Assembly: GCA_964501105.1 (NCBI GenBank)
Contig: CAZCRG010000062.1
Location: 1-10,069, forward strand
DNA from: BMS3B sp964501105
Lineage (GTDB): Archaea; Hydrothermarchaeota; Hydrothermarchaeia; Hydrothermarchaeales; BMS3B
DNA length: 10,069 nucleotides
Direction of reading: 5' to 3'
The position numbers and the translations under genes were made by a program. Below the pieces are notes generated by a model. It did no database searches. It was given only the letters and a program-made list of their open reading frames with translations, and had not been told where the DNA came from. Within the stretch, counting starts at the first letter, position 1, and each line of letters opens with the position of its first letter. Below, piece after piece: positions 1-5,604 of this stretch.

Positions 1-53
1 CTGCCTATAGGGCTTCCTCTCTTAACCCGGTAGAAGCTCTGAGGCATATTTAA
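1..53 (+). CDS. C-terminal tail of a MacB/FtsX-type ABC transporter permease (partial)
   Basis: Reading from base 3, an open frame gives AYRASSLNPVEALRHI and then TAA at 51-53. The two leading bases CT would complete a proline codon. The pattern P-A-x-R-A-x-x-L-x-P-V-E-A-L-R is the well-known cytoplasmic end of permeases in the MacB/FtsX/LolC family (ABC-3 class), which work with a LolD-like ATPase in lipoprotein, macrolide or peptide efflux. Only 16 complete codons are inside the window, so the substrate and full length are unknown. The next gene starts 63 bases downstream on the same strand and encodes a winged-helix regulator, which might control or be co-transcribed with this transporter. 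The motif is distinctive, but the call rests on a very short peptide. Confidence 0.72.
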   Translation, partial: AYRASSLNPVEALRHI

Positions 54-70
54 TTTTCAAAAATTGAAAA
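54..70. promoter_or_regulatory. AT-rich inverted repeat, possible operator upstream of the FilR1-type regulator
   Basis: TTTTCAA (54-60) and TTGAAAA (64-70) are perfect 7-base inverted arms around a 3-base AAA spacer, giving a 17-base dyad. It begins immediately after the permease stop codon and ends 46 bases before the regulator start. A dimeric winged-helix protein could bind such a site, so autoregulation is possible. The T-run in the left arm could instead help terminate the permease transcript. A weaker second inverted repeat, CCTGT (85-89) with ACAGG (97-101), lies just before the ribosome-binding site. In such AT-rich DNA, dyads of this size can arise by chance. Confidence 0.35.
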
Positions 71-103
71 ATTGGTTAAAGTCTCCTGTGACAAAAACAG
101 GCA

Positions 104-111
104 GAGGTGAT
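104..111 (+). promoter_or_regulatory. Ribosome-binding site that fixes a TTG start
   Basis: GAGGTGAT is a full complement to the anti-Shine-Dalgarno end of archaeal 16S rRNA (AUCACCUC). It sits 5 bases before TTG at 117-119. This strong site is the main reason for accepting TTG as the start of the regulator gene. Confidence 0.75.
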
Positions 112-116
112 AATAT

Positions 117-908
117 TTGGGCATTAGTGATAATGACAGTTACGATCTGCTGAAGTTTATTGTAATTTCCAGTAAAAGAAGAAACATTCTTGTACTTCTG
201 GAAGAGGGTCCAAAAACTCTTCAGGAAATTAAAAAATTTCTGAAAGCGGACTCTCCTGCTGTTATCCCCTATCTTAGACAACTGGAAAAAAATAAATTAA
301 TATTCAGGTCCAATGGTGAATATTCTCTTACTGATATTGGTTCTATTATTGCAAAACAAATTAAAGGTATAGATGGGTCGCTAAAGGTATTTAAAAGGAA
401 TATGGATTTCTGGATTGACCATGACCTGTCAGGAATTCCGGATGAGCTTATAACTACAATTTACGAAATTGGGGATTATGAGATTGTATCTAGCACTCCT
501 GTTGATATTCTCAAACCACATAGGGAATTCATTAATCTGCTTTTGAATTCCAGGTGGATTAAGGGTGTCTGTCCCATCTACTTTTCTGATTATCCCGGAA
601 CTATTCTTGAACTGCTTAAAAAAGGAGCGGAAATATCTTTGATCATAACAGATGATGTCTTTACCAAAATCCTGGAAAATAACAGCGGTGAGCTTGCTGA
701 AGCTAAAAAATTTCCAAATTATAATTTAAAGATTTGCAACAATAAAATAAGAATAGCCTTTGCAGTAACAGATAATTTTTTGTCCCTGGGTATGTTTTTA
801 AAGAATGGTGCTTATGACTTTCATAGCAATATTATAAGCCATGACAGAAGTGCTATAACATTTGGAGAAAGGCTTTTTGATTATTTTCAAAAGTATATTA
901 CAGAATAG
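117..908 (+). CDS. Winged-helix transcriptional regulator with FilR1-type (DUF1724) domain
   Basis: This 263-residue soluble protein is probably a DNA-binding transcription regulator. Residues about 9-82 form a winged helix: a helical start, the region around RRNILVLLEEGPKTLQEI, the recognition segment near residues 44-58, and a wing ending in ITDIG-like LTDIGSIIA. Residues about 100-258 match the C-terminal domain of archaeal FilR1-like proteins. Hallmarks are FWIDHDLSGIP, the YEIVSSTPVDI stretch, GAEISLIITDDVF, and the closing FAVTDNFLSLGMFLKNGAYDF segment. FilR1 of Methanosaeta (Methanothrix) is linked to carboxyl-acyl-homoserine-lactone filamentation signalling, but most relatives in methanogens and Archaeoglobi have no known ligand. 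The start is TTG with a strong Shine-Dalgarno site. The gene follows a transporter tail on the same strand and converges on radA with a 21-base gap. Target and ligand are unknown. Confidence 0.85.
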   Translation: MGISDNDSYDLLKFIVISSKRRNILVLLEEGPKTLQEIKKFLKADSPAVIPYLRQLEKNKLIFRSNGEYSLTDIGSIIAKQIKGIDGSLKVFKRNMDFWIDHDLSGIPDELITTIYEIGDYEIVSSTPVDILKPHREFINLLLNSRWIKGVCPIYFSDYPGTILELLKKGAEISLIITDDVFTKILENNSGELAEAKKFPNYNLKICNNKIRIAFAVTDNFLSLGMFLKNGAYDFHSNIISHDRSAITFGERLFDYFQKYITE

Positions 909-929
909 AAGGGAGGTAAGCCCCTCTTC

Positions 930-1859
930 TCAGTCCCTTATACCTTCTTTTGTTACTGTGAATATTGCTTCTCCTTCAGGCAGATTTGGTGAGTCTATCA
1001 ATCTGGCTATTCTCTTTCCACCCTTGGACTTTCTTAGATACACCCTGAAGGTGGAGCAGTGGCCAACTATATGTCCGCCTATTGGTGCAGTGGGGTCTCC
1101 AAAGAAGAAATCTGGCCTCGACATCACCTGATTTGTAACAATTATGGCAAGGTTGTGGATGTCGCTTATTCTCTGAAGGGTGTGCATATGTCTGTTGAGC
1201 TTCTGCTGCCTGTCGCTCAGCATACCTCTTCCCGAGTAGTCGCTTCTGAAGTGGGAGGTTAGAGAGTCTACCACAATTAAACCCACATTCTTCTCCTTTA
1301 TTATCTCCTCGGCCTTCTCAGCCAGCAGCATCTGGTGGTCGCTGTTGTAGGCCCTGGCCACAACTATATTCTCCAGAACTTTTTCTGGCTCTAAGCCAAT
1401 GCCCTCAGCCATCTGGATAATCCTCTCTGGCCTGAAGGTGTTCTCAGTGTCAAGATAAAAGACAGTTTTTCCAAGTCCGCCCTGGTCCTCTGGTAGCTGA
1501 ACATTAACAGCAAGCTGGTGGCATATCTGGGTTTTCCCGCATCCAAATTCGCCAAAGACTTCAGTTATAGCCTGGGTTTCAATTCCTCCTCCCAGGAGTT
1601 CATCCAGGGCTTTGCTGCCAGTGGTGATCTTCTGAAGAGCCTTTCTTTTCTCCAGAACCTCCAGTCCTGTCATAAAGCCCATCTGGAGGGAGTCTCTTGC
1701 AGCATTTATAATTTTGAGAGCAGAGCTTTCTCCTATGCCAGTGGCTTCTTTAATTTCTGCAGGACTTGCTATGGCAATGGACTCTATACTCTTATATCCA
1801 GCTTCTCTGAGCTTTTCGGCTGTTACCTCGCCAACGCCGGGTAAGTCTTCAAGCTCCAT
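930..1859 (-). CDS. radA: DNA repair and recombination protein RadA
   Basis: Archaeal RecA/Rad51-family recombinase that assembles on single-stranded DNA and performs ATP-dependent strand exchange. Positions below count from the GTG three codons upstream of the preferred ATG. The N-terminal helix-hairpin-helix domain spans about 5-60 (LEDLPGVGEVTAEKL, TGIGESSALKI). The linker carries FMTG at 65-68, matching the FxxA/FxxG polymerisation motif. Walker A is GEFGCGKT at 106-113, with cysteine where serine is usual. Walker B is VGLIVVDSL at 195-203, followed by the L1 loop (FRSDYSGRG). The L2 region is NQVMSRPD through GGHIVGH, and the ATP-cap segment DSPNLPEGE is near 292-300. The ATG at 1859 is preferred over GTG at 1868 because GGTGA (1869-1865) lies 5 bases before the ATG and overlaps the GTG. 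This gives 309 residues. The gene overlaps rpa by 11 bases. Confidence 0.97.
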   Translation of the reverse strand: MELEDLPGVGEVTAEKLREAGYKSIESIAIASPAEIKEATGIGESSALKIINAARDSLQMGFMTGLEVLEKRKALQKITTGSKALDELLGGGIETQAITEVFGEFGCGKTQICHQLAVNVQLPEDQGGLGKTVFYLDTENTFRPERIIQMAEGIGLEPEKVLENIVVARAYNSDHQMLLAEKAEEIIKEKNVGLIVVDSLTSHFRSDYSGRGMLSDRQQKLNRHMHTLQRISDIHNLAIIVTNQVMSRPDFFFGDPTAPIGGHIVGHCSTFRVYLRKSKGGKRIARLIDSPNLPEGEAIFTVTKEGIRD

Positions 1860-3168
1860 AATTCTCACCTTTTTCTATTAATTTTTTGGCTTCCTCCAGG
1901 AGTGCTCTGGCTTCTTCTTTTGGGTCAGGGTTCAGGTTTAGGTCTCTGACTACAAGTTCAAGTTTTCCTGTGAAGTCACTTCTTTTCACTCTTGCAGTGA
2001 CGACCACCTCTCTCGCCAGCAACTCCTTTCTTCTCTCCTCGAGCCTATCCTGATATTCTCCTTCCACTATGAGCTGGAGGGGCATATTTAGAAAAGCTTC
2101 TGCCAGAGCATCATAGAAGGCAGCTCTCATATTTGCAGTGCCGTCGTCAATCACAGCATTTATCACGACGCCCTTGCCACCTTCTTTCTCAAAAATCCTG
2201 GGCTCTTCGGATATGTCAACTATGGCACCTCTCACTTCTATTATCTCTCCCTCTTCAGCCTCTTTCAGAGGCTTTCTCTCAGCAGCTCTCTGGAGACTCT
2301 CGAGGGCGTTGTCAAGAGTAATGCCTGCCGGATTAATCTTTATACTGCTGTATCTACCTATGTTCACATCAGGCATTTCATTTCTAACTTTGACGTAACC
2401 TCTTGTAACTTCGAGAATATCTCCTTCTTTAATCCTATCCACCATTCCTGTGTTCTCGTCCCAGAGAGTCAGCCTTGCTATTCCAGTTTCATCGCTCACA
2501 AGCAGATTTACAACTCTTCCAATGCTCCCATCGCTTCTCTCAAACTCCCTGGGTTCATAAATTCTGAGCACCTTGCAGATTAAATCAACACTTTGCATCC
2601 CATGCTCCAGCTGGGATATCTTCATTCTTCTGTTCTCTATATCTGGAAAGTCCTCTGCCTCTATGCCTTTGGGGTTTATTATCACTCTTGTTCTCATTCC
2701 TATGTGAAGCTCAGGCTCGCCGTTGAGGTTCTCCCTGGAGTAGGCACCCTTGAGTTTTAGAATATCTCCCTCCTTAAGCTCTTCAAGCTTCTGGACATCG
2801 CCGTCCCAGAAAACCACCCTGATTTTGCCTGTATCATCTCCAATAGTTACACTTCCCACTTTACCCGGGCTGCCGTCTTTCTTTTTGAATTCTCTGGGAG
2901 GAAAAATCTGCATTACCTTTCCCACTACATCAACATTCTTCATTCCTGAAAAAATACTCTCAATTTTAAGATTGCTCTGTGCAGCTGGAGCTGCAGAGGG
3001 CAGAGTAATACCCAGCTCTTTAGCTACGAGGTGAGCAGCACCAATTTTTCCTATGAGACCTCCAAGCTCCTCTATCTTTGCATTCATTTTTTCCTCTATT
3101 TCTTCTTCGCTTACACCACTCTCCTCCTGGATAATTTTTATTAATTCCTTTATATCAACTTCAGTCAA
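1849..3168 (-). CDS. rpa: Replication protein A, single-stranded DNA-binding, three OB folds
   Basis: This 439-residue archaeal RPA coats single-stranded DNA in replication, repair and recombination. An acidic helical N-terminus (1-50) is followed by a short Ala/Pro linker near 55-65 and three OB folds at roughly 70-165, 185-275 and 300-405. The first two are clear internal duplicates: KVMQIFPPREFKKKDGS (84-100) aligns with KVLRIYEPREFERSDGS (199-215), each followed by a DDTG/DETG loop and a tryptophan (W121, W236) at the DNA face. The third fold is more divergent, with FYD at 351-353. The C-terminal zinc finger of many archaeal RPAs is absent: only one cysteine (C198) is seen. The start is TTG with GGGAGGTG five bases upstream. 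rpa leads the operon with radA. Confidence 0.93.
   Translation of the reverse strand: MTEVDIKELIKIIQEESGVSEEEIEEKMNAKIEELGGLIGKIGAAHLVAKELGITLPSAAPAAQSNLKIESIFSGMKNVDVVGKVMQIFPPREFKKKDGSPGKVGSVTIGDDTGKIRVVFWDGDVQKLEELKEGDILKLKGAYSRENLNGEPELHIGMRTRVIINPKGIEAEDFPDIENRRMKISQLEHGMQSVDLICKVLRIYEPREFERSDGSIGRVVNLLVSDETGIARLTLWDENTGMVDRIKEGDILEVTRGYVKVRNEMPDVNIGRYSSIKINPAGITLDNALESLQRAAERKPLKEAEEGEIIEVRGAIVDISEEPRIFEKEGGKGVVINAVIDDGTANMRAAFYDALAEAFLNMPLQLIVEGEYQDRLEERRKELLAREVVVTARVKRSDFTGKLELVVRDLNLNPDPKEEARALLEEAKKLIEKGENYGA
1865..1869 (-). promoter_or_regulatory. radA ribosome-binding site inside the end of rpa
   Basis: On the minus strand, GGTGA lies 5 bases before the radA ATG (1859-1857), within the last codons of rpa (the GGT GAG of the GENYGA end). 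It favours ATG over the in-frame GTG at 1868, which overlaps the site itself. Ribosomes finishing rpa would probably re-initiate on radA. Confidence 0.7.
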
Positions 3169-3173
3169 CTTTA

Positions 3174-3181
3174 CACCTCCC
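3174..3181 (-). promoter_or_regulatory. rpa ribosome-binding site
   Basis: On the minus strand the sequence reads GGGAGGTG, then 5 bases, then TTG at 3168. This near-perfect anti-16S match supports the TTG as the true rpa start. Confidence 0.75.
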
Positions 3182-3201
3182 TTTTATATACAGCATACTG
3201 C

Positions 3202-3209
3202 TTTAAAAA
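3202..3209 (-). promoter_or_regulatory. Probable TATA box of the rpa-radA operon
   Basis: On the minus strand TTTTTAAA lies inside the palindrome GCTTTTTAAAGC (3200-3211). Archaeal initiation about 25 bases downstream would fall near 3180, giving a very short leader that still contains the ribosome-binding site. A second TATATAAA (about 3183-3190) lies too near the start codon to act as the promoter element. The assignment rests on spacing only. Confidence 0.5.
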
Positions 3210-3242
3210 GCTTAACAGAGCACCGGAAAAGTGAAGAAAAAG

Positions 3243-3250
3243 TTTTATTA
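3243..3250 (+). promoter_or_regulatory. Probable TATA box for the small membrane protein gene
   Basis: TTTTATTA follows an A-rich stretch (GAAGAAAAAG) that could act as a purine-rich BRE. Its centre is about 28 bases before ATG 3275, and no ribosome-binding site lies between them. That spacing fits a leaderless transcript starting at or a few bases before the ATG. It would share the 106-base divergent region with the rpa promoter on the other strand. Confidence 0.45.
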
Positions 3251-3274
3251 ACCGACTGTGCAGAGATTATTACT

Positions 3275-3463
3275 ATGAACCTGAAGGTTTTTCTTCTTCA
3301 GCTGGTTGTAGCATATATTATGGTTATGGCAATCCTTCTTGTGCTTATAAAGCTTGGAGTGTGGCAGCCTCTGAATATCTTTCTAAAGGGTCTTGTGATT
3401 ACAGTGCCCATGGTCCTAATAATGCCCAAAATAAGCCAGTGGGCTATAAAGAAGTTTTCTTAA
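3275..3463 (+). CDS. Small two-helix membrane protein, distantly DUF2798-like
   Basis: The 62-residue protein starts MNLKVFLLQLVVAYIMVM and ends ISQWAIKKFS. It has two hydrophobic segments, about 5-29 and 36-52, joined by a short GVWQPLN loop, and basic ends. The second half (a loop, W/F-rich helix with proline, then P-x-I-S-x-W and lysines) resembles the layout of small DUF2798 membrane proteins, but this is judged by eye and weak. The open frame extends upstream, but ATG 3275 fits the TATA-like element 28 bases upstream and the lack of a Shine-Dalgarno site. queA begins 22 bases after the stop, so the two may share a transcript. Function is unknown. Coding status is supported by the clean membrane topology and a plausible promoter. 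Confidence 0.62.
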   Translation: MNLKVFLLQLVVAYIMVMAILLVLIKLGVWQPLNIFLKGLVITVPMVLIMPKISQWAIKKFS

Positions 3464-3485
3464 GTTATCCCTTTTTAAGAATTGG

Positions 3486-4490
3486 ATGCTTGTTGATGAT
3501 TTTGATTACTTCCTGCCAGAGGAGCTGATTGCCCAGAAGCCTCTGGAGGAGAGGGATGCCTCTAGGCTCATGGTGCTAAAAGACAGTGAAATTATACATC
3601 GGCGCTTCAGAGAGATTGTAAATTATCTTGAAAAGGGCGATGTGCTTGTTGTGAATAACTCCAGAGTTATTCCTGCAAGGCTGAGAGGGAGAAAGAGCAC
3701 TGGAGGCAAGGTTGAGGCTCTTCTAATCAGAGAAGTTGCAGGTGGTTGGGAGTGCCTCTTGAGGGGAAGAGTTAAGAAGGGTACTGAGATTGTTTTTGGC
3801 GGTAATCTTAAGGCTGAGGTTTTGGAAAGGCAGGGCGAGAGGGCAGTTTTGAGCTTCAATGCCAATGGCAGCCTGAGAGAGATTATTGAGAAGATAGGCG
3901 AGGTGCCAACGCCGCCATATATAAAAGCTAAGCTTGAAGATAAGGAGAGGTACCAGACAGTTTATGCTAAATATGAGGGCAGCATTGCAGCACCCACTGC
4001 AGGCTTTCATTTTTCTGAGGAGCTTTTAAAGGCTTTAAGAGATAAAGGAGTTGAGATAGCAGAGGTTACTCTGCACGTGGGTCTTGGAACTTTTATGCCT
4101 GTGAAGGTCAGGAGAGTTGAGGAGCACAGGATGCACGAGGAATTCTTCACCATTGAAGCCAGGGAGGCTGAGAAAATAAATCTCGCTCTGGAAGAGGGGA
4201 GAGGTGTAGTTGCAGTTGGCACTACCTCCATGAGGGCTCTTGAAAGTGCAGCCAGAGAAGGAAGAGTAGTTCCAGGGAGTTCCCATACAGACCTTTTTAT
4301 TTATCCCGGCTATAAGTTCAGGCTAAATTACAAGGGTATGATTACCAACTTCCACCTTCCCAAATCGACTCTACTTATGCTGGTGTGCGCCTTCGCAGGA
4401 AAGGAGAGAATTTTCAGAGCCTATGAGGAGGCCATAAAGCAGAGATACCGCTTTTACAGCTTTGGCGATGCTATGCTACTGCTGAGGTAG
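3486..4490 (+). CDS. queA: S-adenosylmethionine:tRNA ribosyltransferase-isomerase QueA
   Basis: QueA moves the ribosyl part of S-adenosylmethionine onto preQ1 already in tRNA, forming epoxyqueuosine, the penultimate step of queuosine synthesis. The 334-residue protein has normal length and all main signatures: DFDYFLPEELIAQ at the start, VVNNSRVIPARLRG (55-68), YQTVYA (156-161), AAPTAGFHF (168-176), HVGLGTF (197-203), VGTTSMRALES (244-254), NFHLPKSTL (288-296) and YRFYSFGDAMLL (321-332). ATG 3486 gives the standard N-terminus but has no clear ribosome-binding site. A weak TTTTCTTA at 3455-3462, within the end of the preceding gene, could drive a leaderless message. tgt follows after 4 bases, as in many bacterial genomes. 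QueA is mainly a bacterial enzyme, so its presence between archaeal genes suggests horizontal acquisition. Confidence 0.96.
   Translation: MLVDDFDYFLPEELIAQKPLEERDASRLMVLKDSEIIHRRFREIVNYLEKGDVLVVNNSRVIPARLRGRKSTGGKVEALLIREVAGGWECLLRGRVKKGTEIVFGGNLKAEVLERQGERAVLSFNANGSLREIIEKIGEVPTPPYIKAKLEDKERYQTVYAKYEGSIAAPTAGFHFSEELLKALRDKGVEIAEVTLHVGLGTFMPVKVRRVEEHRMHEEFFTIEAREAEKINLALEEGRGVVAVGTTSMRALESAAREGRVVPGSSHTDLFIYPGYKFRLNYKGMITNFHLPKSTLLMLVCAFAGKERIFRAYEEAIKQRYRFYSFGDAMLLLR
4484..4488 (+). promoter_or_regulatory. tgt ribosome-binding site overlapping the queA stop
   Basis: GAGGT ends on the first base of the queA TAG codon and lies 6 bases before the tgt ATG at 4495. This indicates coupled translation of the pair. 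Confidence 0.6.
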
Positions 4491-4494
4491 AGCT

Positions 4495-5604
4495 ATGTTT
4501 GAGATTGAGGCAAAGGACAGAAAAACAGAGGCAAGAGCTGGAGTTCTTCACACAGGGAGCTATAGTGTTAAAACCCCTGCCTTTATGCCTGTGGCAACAA
4601 AGGGCAGTGTAAAAACTGTTTCCAGTGAGGAGCTTGTAGATGTAGGTGTTGAAGCTCTAATCTCCAATGCTCTTCTTCTCTACCTCAAGCCAGGGGTGGA
4701 GATTATCTCTGAAGCGGGAGGACTTCATAAATTTATGGGCTGGAAGAGAGCTATATTTACTGACAATGGCGGCTTCCAGGCTATTAGAGATGAATTCTCA
4801 CCAGTATTTTCTAAGAAGGGCATAACCTTTTCCTCGCCTTTTGACAGTTCAAGGCACCTTATAACCCCTGAGAAAATAATAGAAATTCAGGAAGCTCTTG
4901 GAAGTGATGTTGCTCTGGCTCTCGATGACTGTCCAAGCTATGGCACTGGCTATGAGAGAGCAGAAGAGAGTGTTATTAGAACAACTGCATGGGCAAAGAG
5001 AAGCCTGGAGGTCAAGAGCGGAGAGGGACAGCTTCTCTTCGCCATAGCCCAGGGTGGAGTTTTTCCAGAGCTTAGAGTGAGGAGTGCAAGAGAACTGGCT
5101 GAGCTTGATTTTGATGGCTACGCCATAGGAGGTCTGAGTATAGGGGAGCCCAAAGAAGTTATGAGGGAGATGATTGAGGTTAGTGTTAAAGCTCTGCCGG
5201 AGGAGAAGCCCAGATACCTTATGGGCCTCGGTTCCCCTCTTGAGGTGCTGGATGCCATAGCTATGGGCGTTGACATCTTCGACTCAGCCTTTCCAACGAG
5301 AAATGCAAGGCACAATGCAGTTTACACCAGAAGGGGCAAATACAATATAGCCAAGGCAAAGAACCTTAAGCTCTTTGAGCCCCTTGAGGAAGGCTGCCAG
5401 TGCTATGCCTGTAGACACTACTCAAGAGCTTATATAAGTCACCTGATGAGAGTCTATGAAACTCTTGGTATGCGTCTGGTGACTCTTCACAACCTTTATT
5501 TCCTGGAAAATCTTATTAAGGATGCGAGGGAAGCTATAATTGCGGGTGAATTTGATGAATTCATGGAGGAGTTTAAGAAATCTTTCACCGGGGGCAATCT
5601 TTAA
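4495..5604 (+). CDS. tgt: Bacterial-type tRNA-guanine(34) transglycosylase
   Basis: Exchanges G34 in the anticodon of GUN tRNAs for preQ1. At 369 residues it has bacterial length and lacks the C-terminal and PUA domains of archaeosine TGT, which acts on G15. Visible features: TPAFMPVATKGSVK (27-40); TDNGGFQ (89-95), with D90 the probable general acid/base and asparagine where serine is usual; DDC (144-146); QGG (187-189); IGGLSIGEP (211-219); FDSAFPTRNAR (262-272) with nucleophile D263; and zinc ligands C301, C303, C306 and H332. I216 occupies the position that is valine in bacterial enzymes and glycine in queuine-using eukaryotic ones, so preQ1 is the expected base. The usual NT(F/Y)HL is NALLL here. 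It follows queA by 4 bases, and its last 50 bases overlap the ccmC-like gene. Confidence 0.95.
   Translation: MFEIEAKDRKTEARAGVLHTGSYSVKTPAFMPVATKGSVKTVSSEELVDVGVEALISNALLLYLKPGVEIISEAGGLHKFMGWKRAIFTDNGGFQAIRDEFSPVFSKKGITFSSPFDSSRHLITPEKIIEIQEALGSDVALALDDCPSYGTGYERAEESVIRTTAWAKRSLEVKSGEGQLLFAIAQGGVFPELRVRSARELAELDFDGYAIGGLSIGEPKEVMREMIEVSVKALPEEKPRYLMGLGSPLEVLDAIAMGVDIFDSAFPTRNARHNAVYTRRGKYNIAKAKNLKLFEPLEEGCQCYACRHYSRAYISHLMRVYETLGMRLVTLHNLYFLENLIKDAREAIIAGEFDEFMEEFKKSFTGGNL
5545..5549 (+). promoter_or_regulatory. Ribosome-binding site that selects ATG 5555 for the CcmC-like gene
   Basis: GGTGA lies 5 bases before ATG 5555, the same arrangement as at radA. It sits inside tgt and overlaps the in-frame GTG at 5546. 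It therefore argues against the upstream TTG (5540) and GTG (5546) starts. Confidence 0.55.

Noticed and set aside
909..929. Possible hairpin GGGAGG/CCCCTC between the convergent stops
   Set aside because: The arms pair imperfectly and no T-run follows, so it does not qualify as a terminator.
1860..1868. GTG at 1868 as the radA start
   Set aside because: The GTG is part of the GGTGA ribosome-binding site; ATG 1859 with 5-base spacing gives the usual RadA N-terminus.
2138..2398. Plus-strand frames of 60-95 codons opposite rpa and radA
   Set aside because: Ser/Pro/Leu-rich products typical of antisense frames; the rpa and radA coding on the other strand is unambiguous.
3053..3274. Long upstream extension of the small membrane protein frame
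   Set aside because: It runs antisense through the start of rpa and across the divergent promoter region, and its sequence is low-complexity Ser/Pro typical of shadow frames.
3464..3485. CTTAAG...TTAAG repeat with T-run before queA as a terminator or a TATA box
   Set aside because: The stem is very short, and the CTTTTTAAG is too near the queA ATG (about 10 bases) to be its promoter element; evidence is insufficient for a feature.
3723..4286. Several minus-strand frames opposite queA
   Set aside because: They mirror conserved QueA motifs and have no support of their own.
5540..5554. TTG (5540) and GTG (5546) upstream starts for the CcmC-like gene
   Set aside because: The GGTGA site at 5545-5549 overlaps the GTG and is ideally placed for ATG 5555; the extra residues lie in tgt coding sequence and add nothing family-like.
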